Below are positions 33,015-41,362 of a DNA stretch of 59,228 nucleotides, one piece after another. The stretch is from Acidobacteriota bacterium (lineage in GTDB: Bacteria; Acidobacteriota; Terriglobia; Acidiferrales; UBA7541). The first letter of the stretch is position 1; the number at the start of each line of letters is the position of its first letter. The notes below the pieces were generated by a model that saw nothing but the letters and a program-made list of their open reading frames with translations, searched no databases and was not told where the DNA came from. The stretch is from the NCBI GenBank assembly GCA_023481105.1, contig JAMCWK010000105.1, forward strand, positions 1-59,228. Reading direction: 5' to 3'. The position numbers and the translations under genes are program-made.

Positions 33015-34857
33015 CGCGGGATAATACAGGCATGCGGGCGGCCAATGTGGAAAAATCCGAGGACATTGAAGAACGGCGGGTTAGCGGCAGCGTCGGGAGT
33101 TCTAGTACTGTTCCGTTTCGCACGACTGTTCCGATGTGGGAGTCACGCGTTATGTTTGTTTCCGCACTCCACACCGGGGCCACGTTCCTCAAGCGTTTCA
33201 GCACCACTTCGTAGAGTTCCGCAGTTTCTTCACGCGAGGCCTTCACGACTTTGGGGGCGGAGATCACCGCATAATTTCCTGACAAAACAAACTGATCGAA
33301 GGCCACGGAGATTTCGGATTCATTCGGTTTCTTGCGCCGGAGCGAAAACGAGCCCTGCGAATCGGTGAAGACGATGTCCTCGTCAATCTTAAGGGCAGCG
33401 CCGCGAACCGGCTGTCCGCCTTCTTCCACGACGCGCCCGCGCACCACATAGTCATAAATGGCGCCGTTTGAGGAGGTGTTGCCGCGATCATAGGCGGCGC
33501 CACGATACGAGTATCCAGTGGCATAAGCGGTGTAGCGGACTTTGCCCAGCGGCGTCACGTCGCTGGCGCCGTTCACTTCCAATCCTCCCCACAAGCGCAA
33601 GCGCAGGTTCAGCGCCAGCACCTGCTTGAATTGCGATGAGCCGCCGGTCTGGAAGGGAAGAAAAATCGTCTGGTATTCGAGACCGAAACTGAAGCGGTTG
33701 GAAAAGAAACTTCCGCCGAAGGAAACATTCGCCTGGCCGTTGCTGAGGGTGACCACCTGCGAAAGCGAAATGCGCGGCGTAATGCGCTCGCGCACCGTGC
33801 CCACCATCGAGTGAAAGGCCGGGCCGAGCGACGGCGCGCTGCGCATGTAGTCCGCGGAGGTTTCCACGCGGTTGAACCAGTTGCGCCGCCCGCCCACGGT
33901 GAGACCCCGTGCGCGGCCCGACTGTGTGGTGGAATCGAAGTAGGAGCCGTGCACCTGGAGTCCACGAAAACTTGTCCAGGCGCTGAACCCGTTGACGGTG
34001 GCGCGCTCGGAAGCGCCGCCGGACTGCAAGGGGGAAAGATAATTCTGCCGGCTGGCGGTGAATTGCAGGTTGCTCAGCGGCTTCAGCGTAATGCGAATGT
34101 TTTCCCGATCGGTTTCCGAAGAAATCGGCGCTTCCACGCGGATACGGCGGAACGCATCGCCGGCGCGCGAGTAGCTGGCGTCCACTTCAATCCATTCTTT
34201 ATCGAGGCTCAGGCTGCTAGCCCAGTAGCGCTGGTTGTTGCCGATGCCGCCGGTGAAGGCCATTCTCATGCGCTCGCTGGGAGCCCACTCGATTCCCTGC
34301 AGCGAAGTCTGGCGGGCGGCCACGACATTGTGCGAATAGAAGCGCAGCGAGGAAGTCAGCTTGCGTTCGTAGAAGAGCGCGCCGGCCTTGCCGCGATCTT
34401 CCGCAAGACTCAGGAACGGCGTGGAGAATCCCAGGGTAGTCGTGCCGCCATACACGAAAAACGAGTTGCGGCTATCCTTCCAGGAAGCGCTGACGCCGCG
34501 GCCGAGAAAGTAGTAGGAGCGATTGAAAATGTCCGTGGGCAAGGCAAAGGGGATGGACTGGTCGCCCGAGCCCCACAGAATGTTGTGCCACGTCGTCGCG
34601 TAGTACATGCCGTAACGCAGCTTGCCGTTAAGGAGTCCGAGGCCGATGCGCCCGGTGTAATTGCTGCCGCGCACTTCCACCGAGCCACCGTGGCCGCCGA
34701 AGAGTGTGGAGGTGCCGCCTTGAAATTTGAACGCCTGGCCCTGGGCGGAAGCGGACGGCGCCAGCGCGGCCAGGCACGCGGCCAGCGCAAACACTGCCGC
34801 GAAACTGCGCAGCGGCCTGCGTGCGGGGCCATGCAAATTGGCGCCATTCAGCTTCAC
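32842..34857 (-). CDS. outer-membrane beta-barrel with carboxypeptidase-regulatory-like domain, usher candidate
   Basis: A 671-residue exported protein with a signal peptide (cleavage near ASAQ39). Residues about 40-460 alternate polar and hydrophobic residues in strands rich in Tyr/Phe/Gly, as expected for an outer-membrane barrel. Residues about 475-560 form a carboxypeptidase-regulatory/Ig-like plug-type domain (YVVRGRVVEEGGQPVRGAAL, then FTDSQGSFSLRR). I see no PapC/FimD usher motif. It starts with a 4-base overlap (ATGA) with the chaperone gene. By order it takes the place of the usher. The last 57 residues overlap the downstream gene and may be out of frame. Confidence 0.65.
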   Translation of the reverse strand: MKLNGANLHGPARRPLRSFAAVFALAACLAALAPSASAQGQAFKFQGGTSTLFGGHGGSVEVRGSNYTGRIGLGLLNGKLRYGMYYATTWHNILWGSGDQSIPFALPTDIFNRSYYFLGRGVSASWKDSRNSFFVYGGTTTLGFSTPFLSLAEDRGKAGALFYERKLTSSLRFYSHNVVAARQTSLQGIEWAPSERMRMAFTGGIGNNQRYWASSLSLDKEWIEVDASYSRAGDAFRRIRVEAPISSETDRENIRITLKPLSNLQFTASRQNYLSPLQSGGASERATVNGFSAWTSFRGLQVHGSYFDSTTQSGRARGLTVGGRRNWFNRVETSADYMRSAPSLGPAFHSMVGTVRERITPRISLSQVVTLSNGQANVSFGGSFFSNRFSFGLEYQTIFLPFQTGGSSQFKQVLALNLRLRLWGGLEVNGASDVTPLGKVRYTAYATGYSYRGAAYDRGNTSSNGAIYDYVVRGRVVEEGGQPVRGAALKIDEDIVFTDSQGSFSLRRKKPNESEISVAFDQFVLSGNYAVISAPKVVKASREETAELYEVVLKRLRNVAPVWSAETNITRDSHIGTVVRNGTVLELPTLPLTRRSSMSSDFSTLAARMPVLSRDANRAMGKVDSASDNPVGSYFLYPAAGGAPVDLRPVKVVYAKPGGQRSSRRTNSGKR

Positions 34858-35546
34858 GGCGTTTGTGCTGCGTGGCGAAGCGGCGACTCCAGCTTGAATT
34901 TCTCAAACCGCAAGGTGATGCGTTGCGGCTCGCCTGCTCCTTCCCAGTCGAGCTTGAGAATGCGGCGCTGCCCGGGAAAGAGCGGAAAGCCGGCAAATTC
35001 CTTTTTGCTGGAGGCGGAAGCGACTTCTACTTCCTGCACGCGGATGAATTCGCGCCCGCGGTTTTCGATTTCGGCTTCGATCTGCTTGGCGCCGGATTCG
35101 GCGCGGTGCAGCACGACGGCTTCGCGGGGCAGCGGCTGTTTTGTGAGCAGATAGACCGTGTGCGGCAGCTCAAGGACCAGCTTGATACCGGTAGGCGTCT
35201 GCGGGCCGGTGATGGTGGCGTAAATGGTGAACCAGGCCGGCAAGCGCGTGGAACGTGCTTTGTAGAAGACCGTGAAAGTCTGCTGAGGGCCGACGCGAAA
35301 GCTGCTCTCCGAGAGCTCGACGCGGATCTCAGGGTCGAGCGGGCGGAAGGTCGGCTTACCCTCCAGGTTCACGCTGAAGCTGCGTGGCTCGAGGATCACC
35401 GCCAGCGGCACAAACGAATCGTTATAGATTTGAAAGCTGCCGCTGGCCTTTTCCCGGTATTCGACAATGACCGGCGAAACGGTCTGGGCCGTTGCGGAAA
35501 CTGCCAGCAGGAGTGCCCCCGCAGCGATCGAAAGAATTTTGCTCAT
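34854..35546 (-). CDS. periplasmic PapD-like chaperone
   Basis: A 230-residue exported protein with a short signal peptide (ILSIAAGALLLAVSATAQ). Two Ig-like domains follow: residues about 25-125 (GSFQIYNDSFVPLAVILEPR, FRVGPQQTFTVFYKA) and about 130-225 (QIEAEIENRGREFIRVQEVE, FPLFPGQRRILKLDW). The layout is that of chaperone-usher chaperones, including the PGQxR segment near the end, but the characteristic Arg/Lys pair cannot be assigned with certainty. The ATG at 35546 is preferred to the GTG at 35552 because a G-rich Shine-Dalgarno spaces well. The stop overlaps the barrel gene start. Confidence 0.65.
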   Translation of the reverse strand: MSKILSIAAGALLLAVSATAQTVSPVIVEYREKASGSFQIYNDSFVPLAVILEPRSFSVNLEGKPTFRPLDPEIRVELSESSFRVGPQQTFTVFYKARSTRLPAWFTIYATITGPQTPTGIKLVLELPHTVYLLTKQPLPREAVVLHRAESGAKQIEAEIENRGREFIRVQEVEVASASSKKEFAGFPLFPGQRRILKLDWEGAGEPQRITLRFEKFKLESPLRHAAQTP

Positions 35547-35605
35547 ACTCACCCCCCCCGCGAGTAAAGCAACTACCGCTTTGAACAGGGAGCCCCCTCC
35601 CCGTT

Positions 35606-36154
35606 TCAGAGCGCTTGGGCCTGAATCAACAACGTGCCGGAATACGTGCCGGCGGGCAAGACCGCACCGGTCAAATCAATTTGCAAATTGAGCGTGTCGT
35701 TGCGCGTGCCGCGGCGGTTATTGCCCAGAATGCGCAACGTGAAGATTTGCAGGCTGCTGCCTGCGGCGTACGGGCTGTTTCCGGTAAAGGCCGTGAAGGC
35801 GCCGCCGTTGACGCTGCCCAGGACGCGGGAGGAAGCAATGTTGTATCCGGCGCCGTTGCTGAGCGCCGCGGCGCTCGTGCTGAAAAAAGCGTACAGCGTC
35901 AGGTTGCCGACGCTCGGCTGCACGTCCCAGGTGGTGGTGATGGTCACAGGAGAACTGCCGGTGGCAACACCGTTGTTCACGAGAGCGAAGTTCACATTAG
36001 AGGGGAAAACGGCTACGGCGATGCCCGGGTTGCGCACTGCAAGCAGGTTGATAGCGCCCGGGCCGCTATTGACCTGGGCTTGCGCTGCAGAAGCCAACGT
36101 GCCGCCCAAGGCCACCAAAAGGAAGAAGATCTTGATTGTCTTTCCGATTGTCAC
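35606..36154 (-). CDS. secreted fimbria-like subunit 2 (spore-coat-U-like)
   Basis: A 182-residue exported protein paralogous to the next gene upstream. It has a signal peptide ending ASAAQAQ and beta-rich middle strands (PVTITTTWDVQPSVGNLTLY; LQIFTLRILGNNRRGTRNDT). The ending AGTYSGTLLIQAQAL has the alternating hydrophobic pattern of the last strand of pilins or spore-coat-U domains. There are no Cys residues, unlike many pilins. GTG 36154 is chosen; GTG 36163 is possible. It is likely a structural component exported through the locus's chaperone and barrel. Confidence 0.65.
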   Translation of the reverse strand: MTIGKTIKIFFLLVALGGTLASAAQAQVNSGPGAINLLAVRNPGIAVAVFPSNVNFALVNNGVATGSSPVTITTTWDVQPSVGNLTLYAFFSTSAAALSNGAGYNIASSRVLGSVNGGAFTAFTGNSPYAAGSSLQIFTLRILGNNRRGTRNDTLNLQIDLTGAVLPAGTYSGTLLIQAQAL

Positions 36155-36200
36155 GTCCCCCACCCCGTAAAAACTTGCTTCCGTCGATGCCTTACTTCTC

Positions 36201-36235
36201 AGGAAGCAACTCCGCCCCCGCGGTGTTCGCTTCCT
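36201..36235 (-). repeat. hairpin between the two subunit genes
   Basis: AGGAAGC at 36201 and GCTTCCT at 36229 can pair across a 21-nt loop. It lies in the 238-nt gap between the first and second subunit genes and could lower expression of the downstream genes, giving an excess of subunit 1. No T-run is present. Confidence 0.35.
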
Positions 36236-36392
36236 GTTGTCGATTTGGGCGCGGGAGGCAGTGGCCCGATTCTGCCAGCCGTTGCGGTCCGAATCCGATC
36301 ACCCTGCCTCACCGGAGCTCACCGAATCGGCCCTGCTGCTCCCGCGCTCCAAATCCAACGCACGAGTTACCCTCAGATCCCGCGGAGCGGGG

Positions 36393-36938
36393 TTAGATGG
36401 CCTGCGCCTGGATATTGAGCGTCCCTGTGTATGTTCCAGACGGGAGGCCCAAGCCAGTGGTGTCAATCTGCAGCGCAACAGAGTCGTTGCGGCTGGAGTT
36501 CCAGTTGGCGGCGCCGATCGCCTGGCTGAAGACCTGAATGCTCTCGGTGCCGAAAGGGCCCGCACCGCCCGTGAACGCACCGAAGGGACCGGCGTTGACG
36601 CTGCCGTTCACGTTGGCCGTGGGGATGTTGTTCCCGCCACCGTCTGTCAACGCGTTGACGGTTGCGAAATAGGCATACAGGCTGACGTTCGTGCGCGTCG
36701 GGGCCAACGCCCAAGAAGTGGTGATGGCGACGGGCGCGCTGCCGTTGGAAATGCCGGAAGCAGGCAGGATGAAGCTAACCACCGCCGGGCCCGCCGTGAC
36801 GGTCAGGGACTCCGCCAGGGTGGCGTTCAGGGCTACGGTCGCCTGGTTCGAGTTGAGTTGCGCCTGTGACACGGGTGCCATGGCCAGTGCCAGAGCCAGA
36901 ACCCCCAGGGCCATCCAGGCTTTGTGCATCGCTTTCAT
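36393..36938 (-). CDS. secreted fimbria-like subunit 1 (spore-coat-U-like)
   Basis: A 181-residue exported protein and the first gene of the operon, with GGAGGAG 3 nt upstream of the ATG. The signal peptide ends PVSQAQ. The mature N terminus (NQATVALNATLAESLTVTAG) is an alternating strand that could act as a donor strand. The C terminus (SGTYTGTLNIQAQAI) closes the fold in the same way as subunit 2. Both proteins share the block PVxITTxWxxxPxxxNxxLYAxF. Without Cys it differs from classical pilins. It is probably the major subunit, because it is promoter-proximal and separated from the rest by a gap. Confidence 0.65.
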   Translation of the reverse strand: MKAMHKAWMALGVLALALAMAPVSQAQLNSNQATVALNATLAESLTVTAGPAVVSFILPASGISNGSAPVAITTSWALAPTRTNVSLYAYFATVNALTDGGGNNIPTANVNGSVNAGPFGAFTGGAGPFGTESIQVFSQAIGAANWNSSRNDSVALQIDTTGLGLPSGTYTGTLNIQAQAI

Positions 36939-37253
36939 GACTCCTCCATTGAAAAGCTAGGTTTGGTCGTTCGTGGCACGGTGACTGGCGCTGCGGATTC
37001 AGTGCCTTCCTCGTGCGCGACGTAGGTTGTATAAGAAAGCAAAAATGAGTGGTACTAGAACTTGGTCTGGCATTGCTGTATGCCGTATTGCCGATTTCGC
37101 GTAGTACTTTTAATTATTTTCGCTTTTATTTCGTAGTACTAGGACCAGCTTGGAACTCGGGCTTCAACTGTGCTTCAGTTCGAGAGCATGAGGAAGTTCG
37201 AAACAAAGCAGGAAGGATCGCAGGGACTCAACGGGCCTTGTAGAATGGCGTTC
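36939..37253. promoter_or_regulatory. divergent promoter region with three GTRGTACT boxes
   Basis: An AT-rich 315-bp region between the fimbria-like operon (-) and the phosphodiester glycosidase (+). Boxes read GTGGTACT at 37049, GTAGTACT at 37101 and GTAGTACT at 37133; the latter two extend to CGTAGTACT. Spacings of 52 and 32 bp are near whole helical turns. A minus-strand -10-like TATACA lies near 37027-37032, placing the first box at its -35. A plus-strand TAGAAT at 37241 could drive the glycosidase gene almost without a leader. Confidence 0.5.
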
Positions 37254-38459
37254 ATGAGGATCACAAGGAACATTGCAGCCACTTTTCTCGCTGGAGCGCT
37301 GGCTCTGTGTACAGCGGCCGACGGGCAACAGGGCGACGTGCGCGAACAGCGTGAGCTGGCGCGCGGCGTCCGCTACATTCACATTGTGCGCAGCACGCCC
37401 TCGGGCGAACCGTGGTCCATCCATGTGGTGGAAGTGAGCCGCGCAGAAAAGAAGCTCGAGTTACGCTCTGTGCGAGGCGCCGGCCCAGAAGGCGAGATGC
37501 AGCGGGAGCGTCCCGCGGCCATGGCGCAGCGCGCGAAGGCAGGCGGGTTGGACGTGGTGGCGGTGGTGAACGGCGACTACGACTTGGGCTCACCCTTCCT
37601 AGGCATCTCTGACGGGCTTTCCGTGAGAGAAGGAAATGTGTCCACTACGGGCAAGCCGACGTGGCCAGCGATGGGGCTGACCTCCTCGGGACAGCCGCTG
37701 ATTGCCGTGCCACTGGTGGAAATGACACTGGAGTCGCACAGCGGACGCGTAAAGGTTGCCGCGCTCAACAAGCCGCTGAGCACCACCTGGGGCACGGGAC
37801 CCTATTTGTACACGCGAGAGTTTCGGGCCACGCTGAAAAGCGCGAAGGCATTTCGCGCCGTTCTTATTGGAAAGCTATCGCGTGCGCTGCCGCTGCGGGT
37901 CGATTCCACGGTGGGCGCGGTGGTGGAGGAAATTCTCGAGGGCGCAACGCAAGCGCCCATCGCAGCAGGGAAGCTGGTTCTAGCGGAAGCGCTGGTGGCC
38001 GGCGAGAGCGGGGCGACCAGTACGCTGCGCGCCGGAGAAAAGGTCAAACTGCGCATTCGCGTGCGCATCAACGGGCAGAAAATCCGCGACGTAGTGGCCG
38101 GGTTTCCAATCCTGGTCCAGGAAGGACGCAAGCATATCGCCGGCAGCCCTTCCAAAAGTCTTTCGAAGCGGCACCCGCGCACGGCCTTCTGCTACAACCC
38201 GCAAAAAATTATTTTCGCGGTAGTGGACGGACGGCAGCCGCAGTTAAGCGTGGGTATGACGCTCGAAGAGCTGGCGGACTTGATGGTTGAACTGGGCTGC
38301 ACCACGGCCATGAATTCCGATGGTGGAGGGTCGAGCGTAATGGCGGTTTTGGAGGACACGAAAGGGGCGCAGCCAGCAGCGCCCTTACGAATCGTGAATT
38401 CGCCGTCGGATAGCCAGGAACGCGGGCGTGGAAATGCGTGGATTATTGTGAGGAAGTAG
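37254..38459 (+). CDS. secreted phosphodiester glycosidase (NAGPA-like) domain protein
   Basis: A 401-residue exported protein with a signal peptide (MRITRNIAATFLAGALALCT). VNGDYDLGSPFLGISDGLSV and the region TAMNSDGGGSSVMAV are the hallmark motifs of the NAGPA-type domain, which removes N-acetylglucosamine from phosphodiesters or processes exopolysaccharide. Between GGGSSVMAV and the final NSPSDSQERGRGNAWIIV the protein carries KGAQPAAPLR, encoded by a palindromic element, where relatives have a short loop. The ATG at 37254 is chosen for its compact signal peptide; 37245 is also possible. It is divergent from the fimbria-like operon and may share its control. Confidence 0.82.
   Translation: MRITRNIAATFLAGALALCTAADGQQGDVREQRELARGVRYIHIVRSTPSGEPWSIHVVEVSRAEKKLELRSVRGAGPEGEMQRERPAAMAQRAKAGGLDVVAVVNGDYDLGSPFLGISDGLSVREGNVSTTGKPTWPAMGLTSSGQPLIAVPLVEMTLESHSGRVKVAALNKPLSTTWGTGPYLYTREFRATLKSAKAFRAVLIGKLSRALPLRVDSTVGAVVEEILEGATQAPIAAGKLVLAEALVAGESGATSTLRAGEKVKLRIRVRINGQKIRDVVAGFPILVQEGRKHIAGSPSKSLSKRHPRTAFCYNPQKIIFAVVDGRQPQLSVGMTLEELADLMVELGCTTAMNSDGGGSSVMAVLEDTKGAQPAAPLRIVNSPSDSQERGRGNAWIIVRK
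38362..38387. repeat. in-frame palindromic element in the glycosidase gene
   Basis: GGGGCGCAGC and GCAGCGCCC form an imperfect palindrome inside the coding sequence. It is read as GAQPAAPL, nearly the same peptide as the queG copy at 50336. Confidence 0.6.
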
Positions 38460-38473
38460 AAGAGGGAAGCAGG

Positions 38474-40909
38474 TTAGCGGAATTCCTGCTGGTATTTTTC
38501 GAAGCGCGGTTTCAATTCAGCCATGAATTCGACGAAGCCGCGGTCCTTGCGAATTTTGTCGAGGTGCGGGTCGCGCGCGAAAAGTATGTAGTTGGGCATA
38601 CCGGTATCAACAGTCTTCCGCAGCCATTCGACGGCCAATGCACTCTTGCCTTGCAGGGCGTAGATGCTTGCGACGTTGTACGTGAGGTGATGAAAGGCGC
38701 GGCTTGTCTTGCCCCTTTCGACGAACCCAGGAATGGCTGCCTCCGCCGCGCGGATATCTCCTGTCAGCGCCTGGTAGAGCGCTTTTTCGCTCAACACGAA
38801 CGGATCATTGGGGGTCTTGGCTAAGCTGTCTTCCATCACCTGCCGCGCACTTTCGAGTTGTCCGGTCCACAGGAGGGATTTGCGCATATAGGCGGGGATG
38901 AGCGTATTCACAGAACCAAACAGCATTTCGCTCTCTCGCAACGCTTCCTGTGGGCGGACGACCAGGTCGTAGGTTTCCACCAGGCGCGATCGCGCGATCT
39001 CGCTTTGCGGGTCAATCTCTATAGCGCGTCTCATCTCTCGAACTGCAGGTTCCTCCAATCCGATGTGGGCGAAGAGAATTCCGAGGTGCTCGTGGCCGAC
39101 GCTGGGATTCAGTTGCTGCGCCAGCTGGAGCTCCTGAACAGCCTTTTCAATGTTGTATCCTTCGTGGGAGCTCCACGCCATTTCATAACGAACCAAATGG
39201 GATTCGGCGAGCTCCGGGTCGAGGGCTTCCGCGCGCGCCAAGCTCCGCTTGGCCTGTTCCATCCACGATGGACTCGGATCCAAAAATAGTGCGACCCATG
39301 TTTCCGCGTAGGCCAGTTGCGCTTGCGCCAGGGCGTATTTGGGGTCCGCTTCCAGCGCCTTGCCAAACATGGCGATGGCCAAGTCCAGGGGTTCGCGGTC
39401 GGAATCGAAGCCCAGGCTGCGCCGGCCCAGGGCGCGTATTCCTCGCACATAAAACTCATAGGCCTCGGGGCTGGAGGTGTAGCGCTTGGTGACGCGCGCT
39501 TGTTCGGACGTGTTCAGCTTGAGGCGCAAACCGGCCGCCACTTTCTGCGCGATTTCGTCCTGCGTGGCGAAAATATCGCCAGCGGAGACGTTGAACGTGT
39601 CGCTCCACAGCGAGGCGCCATCGCGCACGCGCAGCAGGTTAACGTTGACGCGCAGGCGGTCGCCGGAGCGCTGCACCGTGCCGTCAAGCACGGAATCCAC
39701 GCCGAGTTGCCTCGCAGCTTCCAATGCCTCGGTTTCCTGCCTAGCGTATTTTTGCACCGCGCTCGTGGGGCGCACCGTCAGCGCGCCAATCTGGCTAACC
39801 TTGGTGATGATAGTGTCGGCCATGCCGAGGCCCAGCACGTCTTCGCCACCCGCGGGATTCAGGTTCTTCATCGGCAGCACGGCTAGCGAACGGATCGGTG
39901 CTTCCGCGGGTGCTGCGGAGAAGCGGTTGCGCCAGCCTCTCGGATTCCAGACAAACAGAATCGCGAGCAACACGACGGCCAATCCAACGATCGCCCCATA
40001 GAGGAAGCGGCGAGACCCTTCGACTGAGCCCAGGGCAGCCGCGGGCGCTGCGGTGGGCGCAACGGGAATAGATTCCTCGCTGGACTGAATGGTCTCCAGC
40101 GAGGCGCGGACTTCGCTGGCGCGCGCGAAGCGTTGCGCGGCGTCCTTGGCCAGGCAGCGCAGAATCACCGCGCGCAGCGCAGCGGGCACGCGCGGTGGCA
40201 ACGGCGCGGGCTGCTCGCGCAAAATGGCCGAGCTCATTTCGTAGCCGGTCTTGCCTTCAAAGGGCAGGCGGCCGGTGGCCATTTCGTAGAGCAGCACGCC
40301 GAGGGCCCAGACGTCGCTGCGCGGGTCGGACGGCTCGCCGCACAAAACTTCCGGCGCGATAGCGTGCAGCGTGCCGCTGACCGTTGCGGTTGCGGCGAGT
40401 GAGACCTGCGAGCGGGTGACCTCCGCGAATTCTTCGCCGCGCTGCCGGCGGGCCAGACCGAAGTCCAGGACCTTGACGCGGCCTTCCGGCGTAATCATCA
40501 CGTTGGCGGATTTCAGATCACGGTGAATGATGTTGTGTTCGTGAGCGTGGGCCACGGCGTCGGCAATCTGAATTCCGTAGCGCAATACGGCTTCCAGCGG
40601 CAAGCCGTCCTGCGGAATGACTTGCGCAAGCGGCTTGCCGGCCACGTACTCCATGGCAATGTACGCGCCGCCTTCCGCTTCGCCGACTTCGTAGATGTGG
40701 CATATGTGCGGATGGTTCAGTGCGGATGCAGTGCGCGCTTCGTTGAGCAGCCGCGCGCGCGCCTGCGCATCCTGCGCGTATTTTTCACCGACCAGCTTCA
40801 GGGCAACGGGACGGTCCAGTTGGGTGTCGCGGGCGCGGTAAACCACACCCATACCCCCGGCGCCAAGGCGCTCTTCAATTTGAAAATGCCCAAGTGATTT
40901 GCCAATCAT
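38474..40909 (-). CDS. transmembrane serine/threonine protein kinase with FlgO/TolB-N-like and TPR domains
   Basis: An 811-residue protein. Residues 9-270 are a complete Hanks-type kinase: GAGGMGVVY glycine loop, Lys38 in ALKL, HRDLKSAN (129-136), DFG (149-151) and APE-like AIAPEV. One membrane helix at about 303-322 is preceded by ALGSVEGSRR, encoded by a palindromic repeat. Residues about 340-460 (LAVLPMKNLNPAGGEDVL) resemble the FlgO/TolB-N fold, and the rest are TPR units. All catalytic residues are present, in contrast to the kinase remnant at 9395. The outside part resembles that of the HTH-TPR protein, so the same sensor module is coupled to two outputs in this window. Confidence 0.9.
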   Translation of the reverse strand: MIGKSLGHFQIEERLGAGGMGVVYRARDTQLDRPVALKLVGEKYAQDAQARARLLNEARTASALNHPHICHIYEVGEAEGGAYIAMEYVAGKPLAQVIPQDGLPLEAVLRYGIQIADAVAHAHEHNIIHRDLKSANVMITPEGRVKVLDFGLARRQRGEEFAEVTRSQVSLAATATVSGTLHAIAPEVLCGEPSDPRSDVWALGVLLYEMATGRLPFEGKTGYEMSSAILREQPAPLPPRVPAALRAVILRCLAKDAAQRFARASEVRASLETIQSSEESIPVAPTAAPAAALGSVEGSRRFLYGAIVGLAVVLLAILFVWNPRGWRNRFSAAPAEAPIRSLAVLPMKNLNPAGGEDVLGLGMADTIITKVSQIGALTVRPTSAVQKYARQETEALEAARQLGVDSVLDGTVQRSGDRLRVNVNLLRVRDGASLWSDTFNVSAGDIFATQDEIAQKVAAGLRLKLNTSEQARVTKRYTSSPEAYEFYVRGIRALGRRSLGFDSDREPLDLAIAMFGKALEADPKYALAQAQLAYAETWVALFLDPSPSWMEQAKRSLARAEALDPELAESHLVRYEMAWSSHEGYNIEKAVQELQLAQQLNPSVGHEHLGILFAHIGLEEPAVREMRRAIEIDPQSEIARSRLVETYDLVVRPQEALRESEMLFGSVNTLIPAYMRKSLLWTGQLESARQVMEDSLAKTPNDPFVLSEKALYQALTGDIRAAEAAIPGFVERGKTSRAFHHLTYNVASIYALQGKSALAVEWLRKTVDTGMPNYILFARDPHLDKIRKDRGFVEFMAELKPRFEKYQQEFR
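40016..40035. repeat. in-frame CCCTTCGACnGAGCC-type element in the kinase gene
   Basis: CCCTTCGACTGAGCCCAGGG is a variant of a palindromic repeat (CCCTTCGACAGGCTCAGGG type) widespread in bacterial intergenic DNA. Here it encodes part of ALGSVEGS in the linker just before the membrane helix. A related core is inside the first queG insert. Confidence 0.5.
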
Positions 40910-41021
40910 GAGCGAGAATTCCGCGCGAAGAGAATCTTAGGTTGCGGAAGCAGGCAAGTCAACGAGAGGAAAGAAGCGGCACAAGCTTTTAGCCTGCGCT
41001 GCTCCCAGTCAATGGGCAAGA

Positions 41022-41261
41022 CTAATGGCAGCCGCAGCCGCCGGGATTGCAGCAGGAGCCGCCGAAAAAAGACGGAGCCGATTCTTTCGAGGCAGAGGCG
41101 GTACTGGACGAAGATCCGTTGCCTGCCGTGCTGAAGGTGGAAAACTGCAGCGTGTGCTTCTTGCTGCCACATTTCGGGCAGGCGATGGGCGAGCCATTGG
41201 ACATCACCAGTTTTTCATAGCGCGCGCTGCAATCGTTGCAGACATATTCGTAGATGGGCAT
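41022..41261 (-). CDS. FmdB-type zinc ribbon protein
   Basis: A 79-residue protein. MPIYEYVCNDCSARYEKLV and ACPKCGS give two CxxC knuckles (8/11, 28/31) of the FmdB/putative regulatory zinc ribbon family. A Ser-rich linker leads to a Gly/Cys/His tail (GGSCCNPGGCGCH) that could bind further metal. GAGGAG 7 nt upstream supports the ATG at 41261; the frame extends slightly further. Function of the family is unclear. It is downstream of the radical SAM gene but separated by a strong terminator. Confidence 0.85.
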   Translation of the reverse strand: MPIYEYVCNDCSARYEKLVMSNGSPIACPKCGSKKHTLQFSTFSTAGNGSSSSTASASKESAPSFFGGSCCNPGGCGCH

Positions 41262-41289
41262 CGTCCGCTCCTCACTAAAATTATAGCGC

Positions 41290-41333
41290 AAAAAGCCACT
41301 GCGCCCGCTCTCGGATATCTGGAGCGGGCGCAG
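41290..41333 (-). terminator. rho-independent terminator of the radical SAM gene
   Basis: A perfect 12-bp stem, CTGCGCCCGCTC and GAGCGGGCGCAG, with an 11-nt loop. On the minus strand it is followed by TGGCTTTTTG. It lies about 30 nt beyond the radical SAM stop codon and before the zinc ribbon gene. Confidence 0.8.
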
Positions 41334-41362
41334 TTTAAGAACTGCGGAGGTGAAATCGTGCT

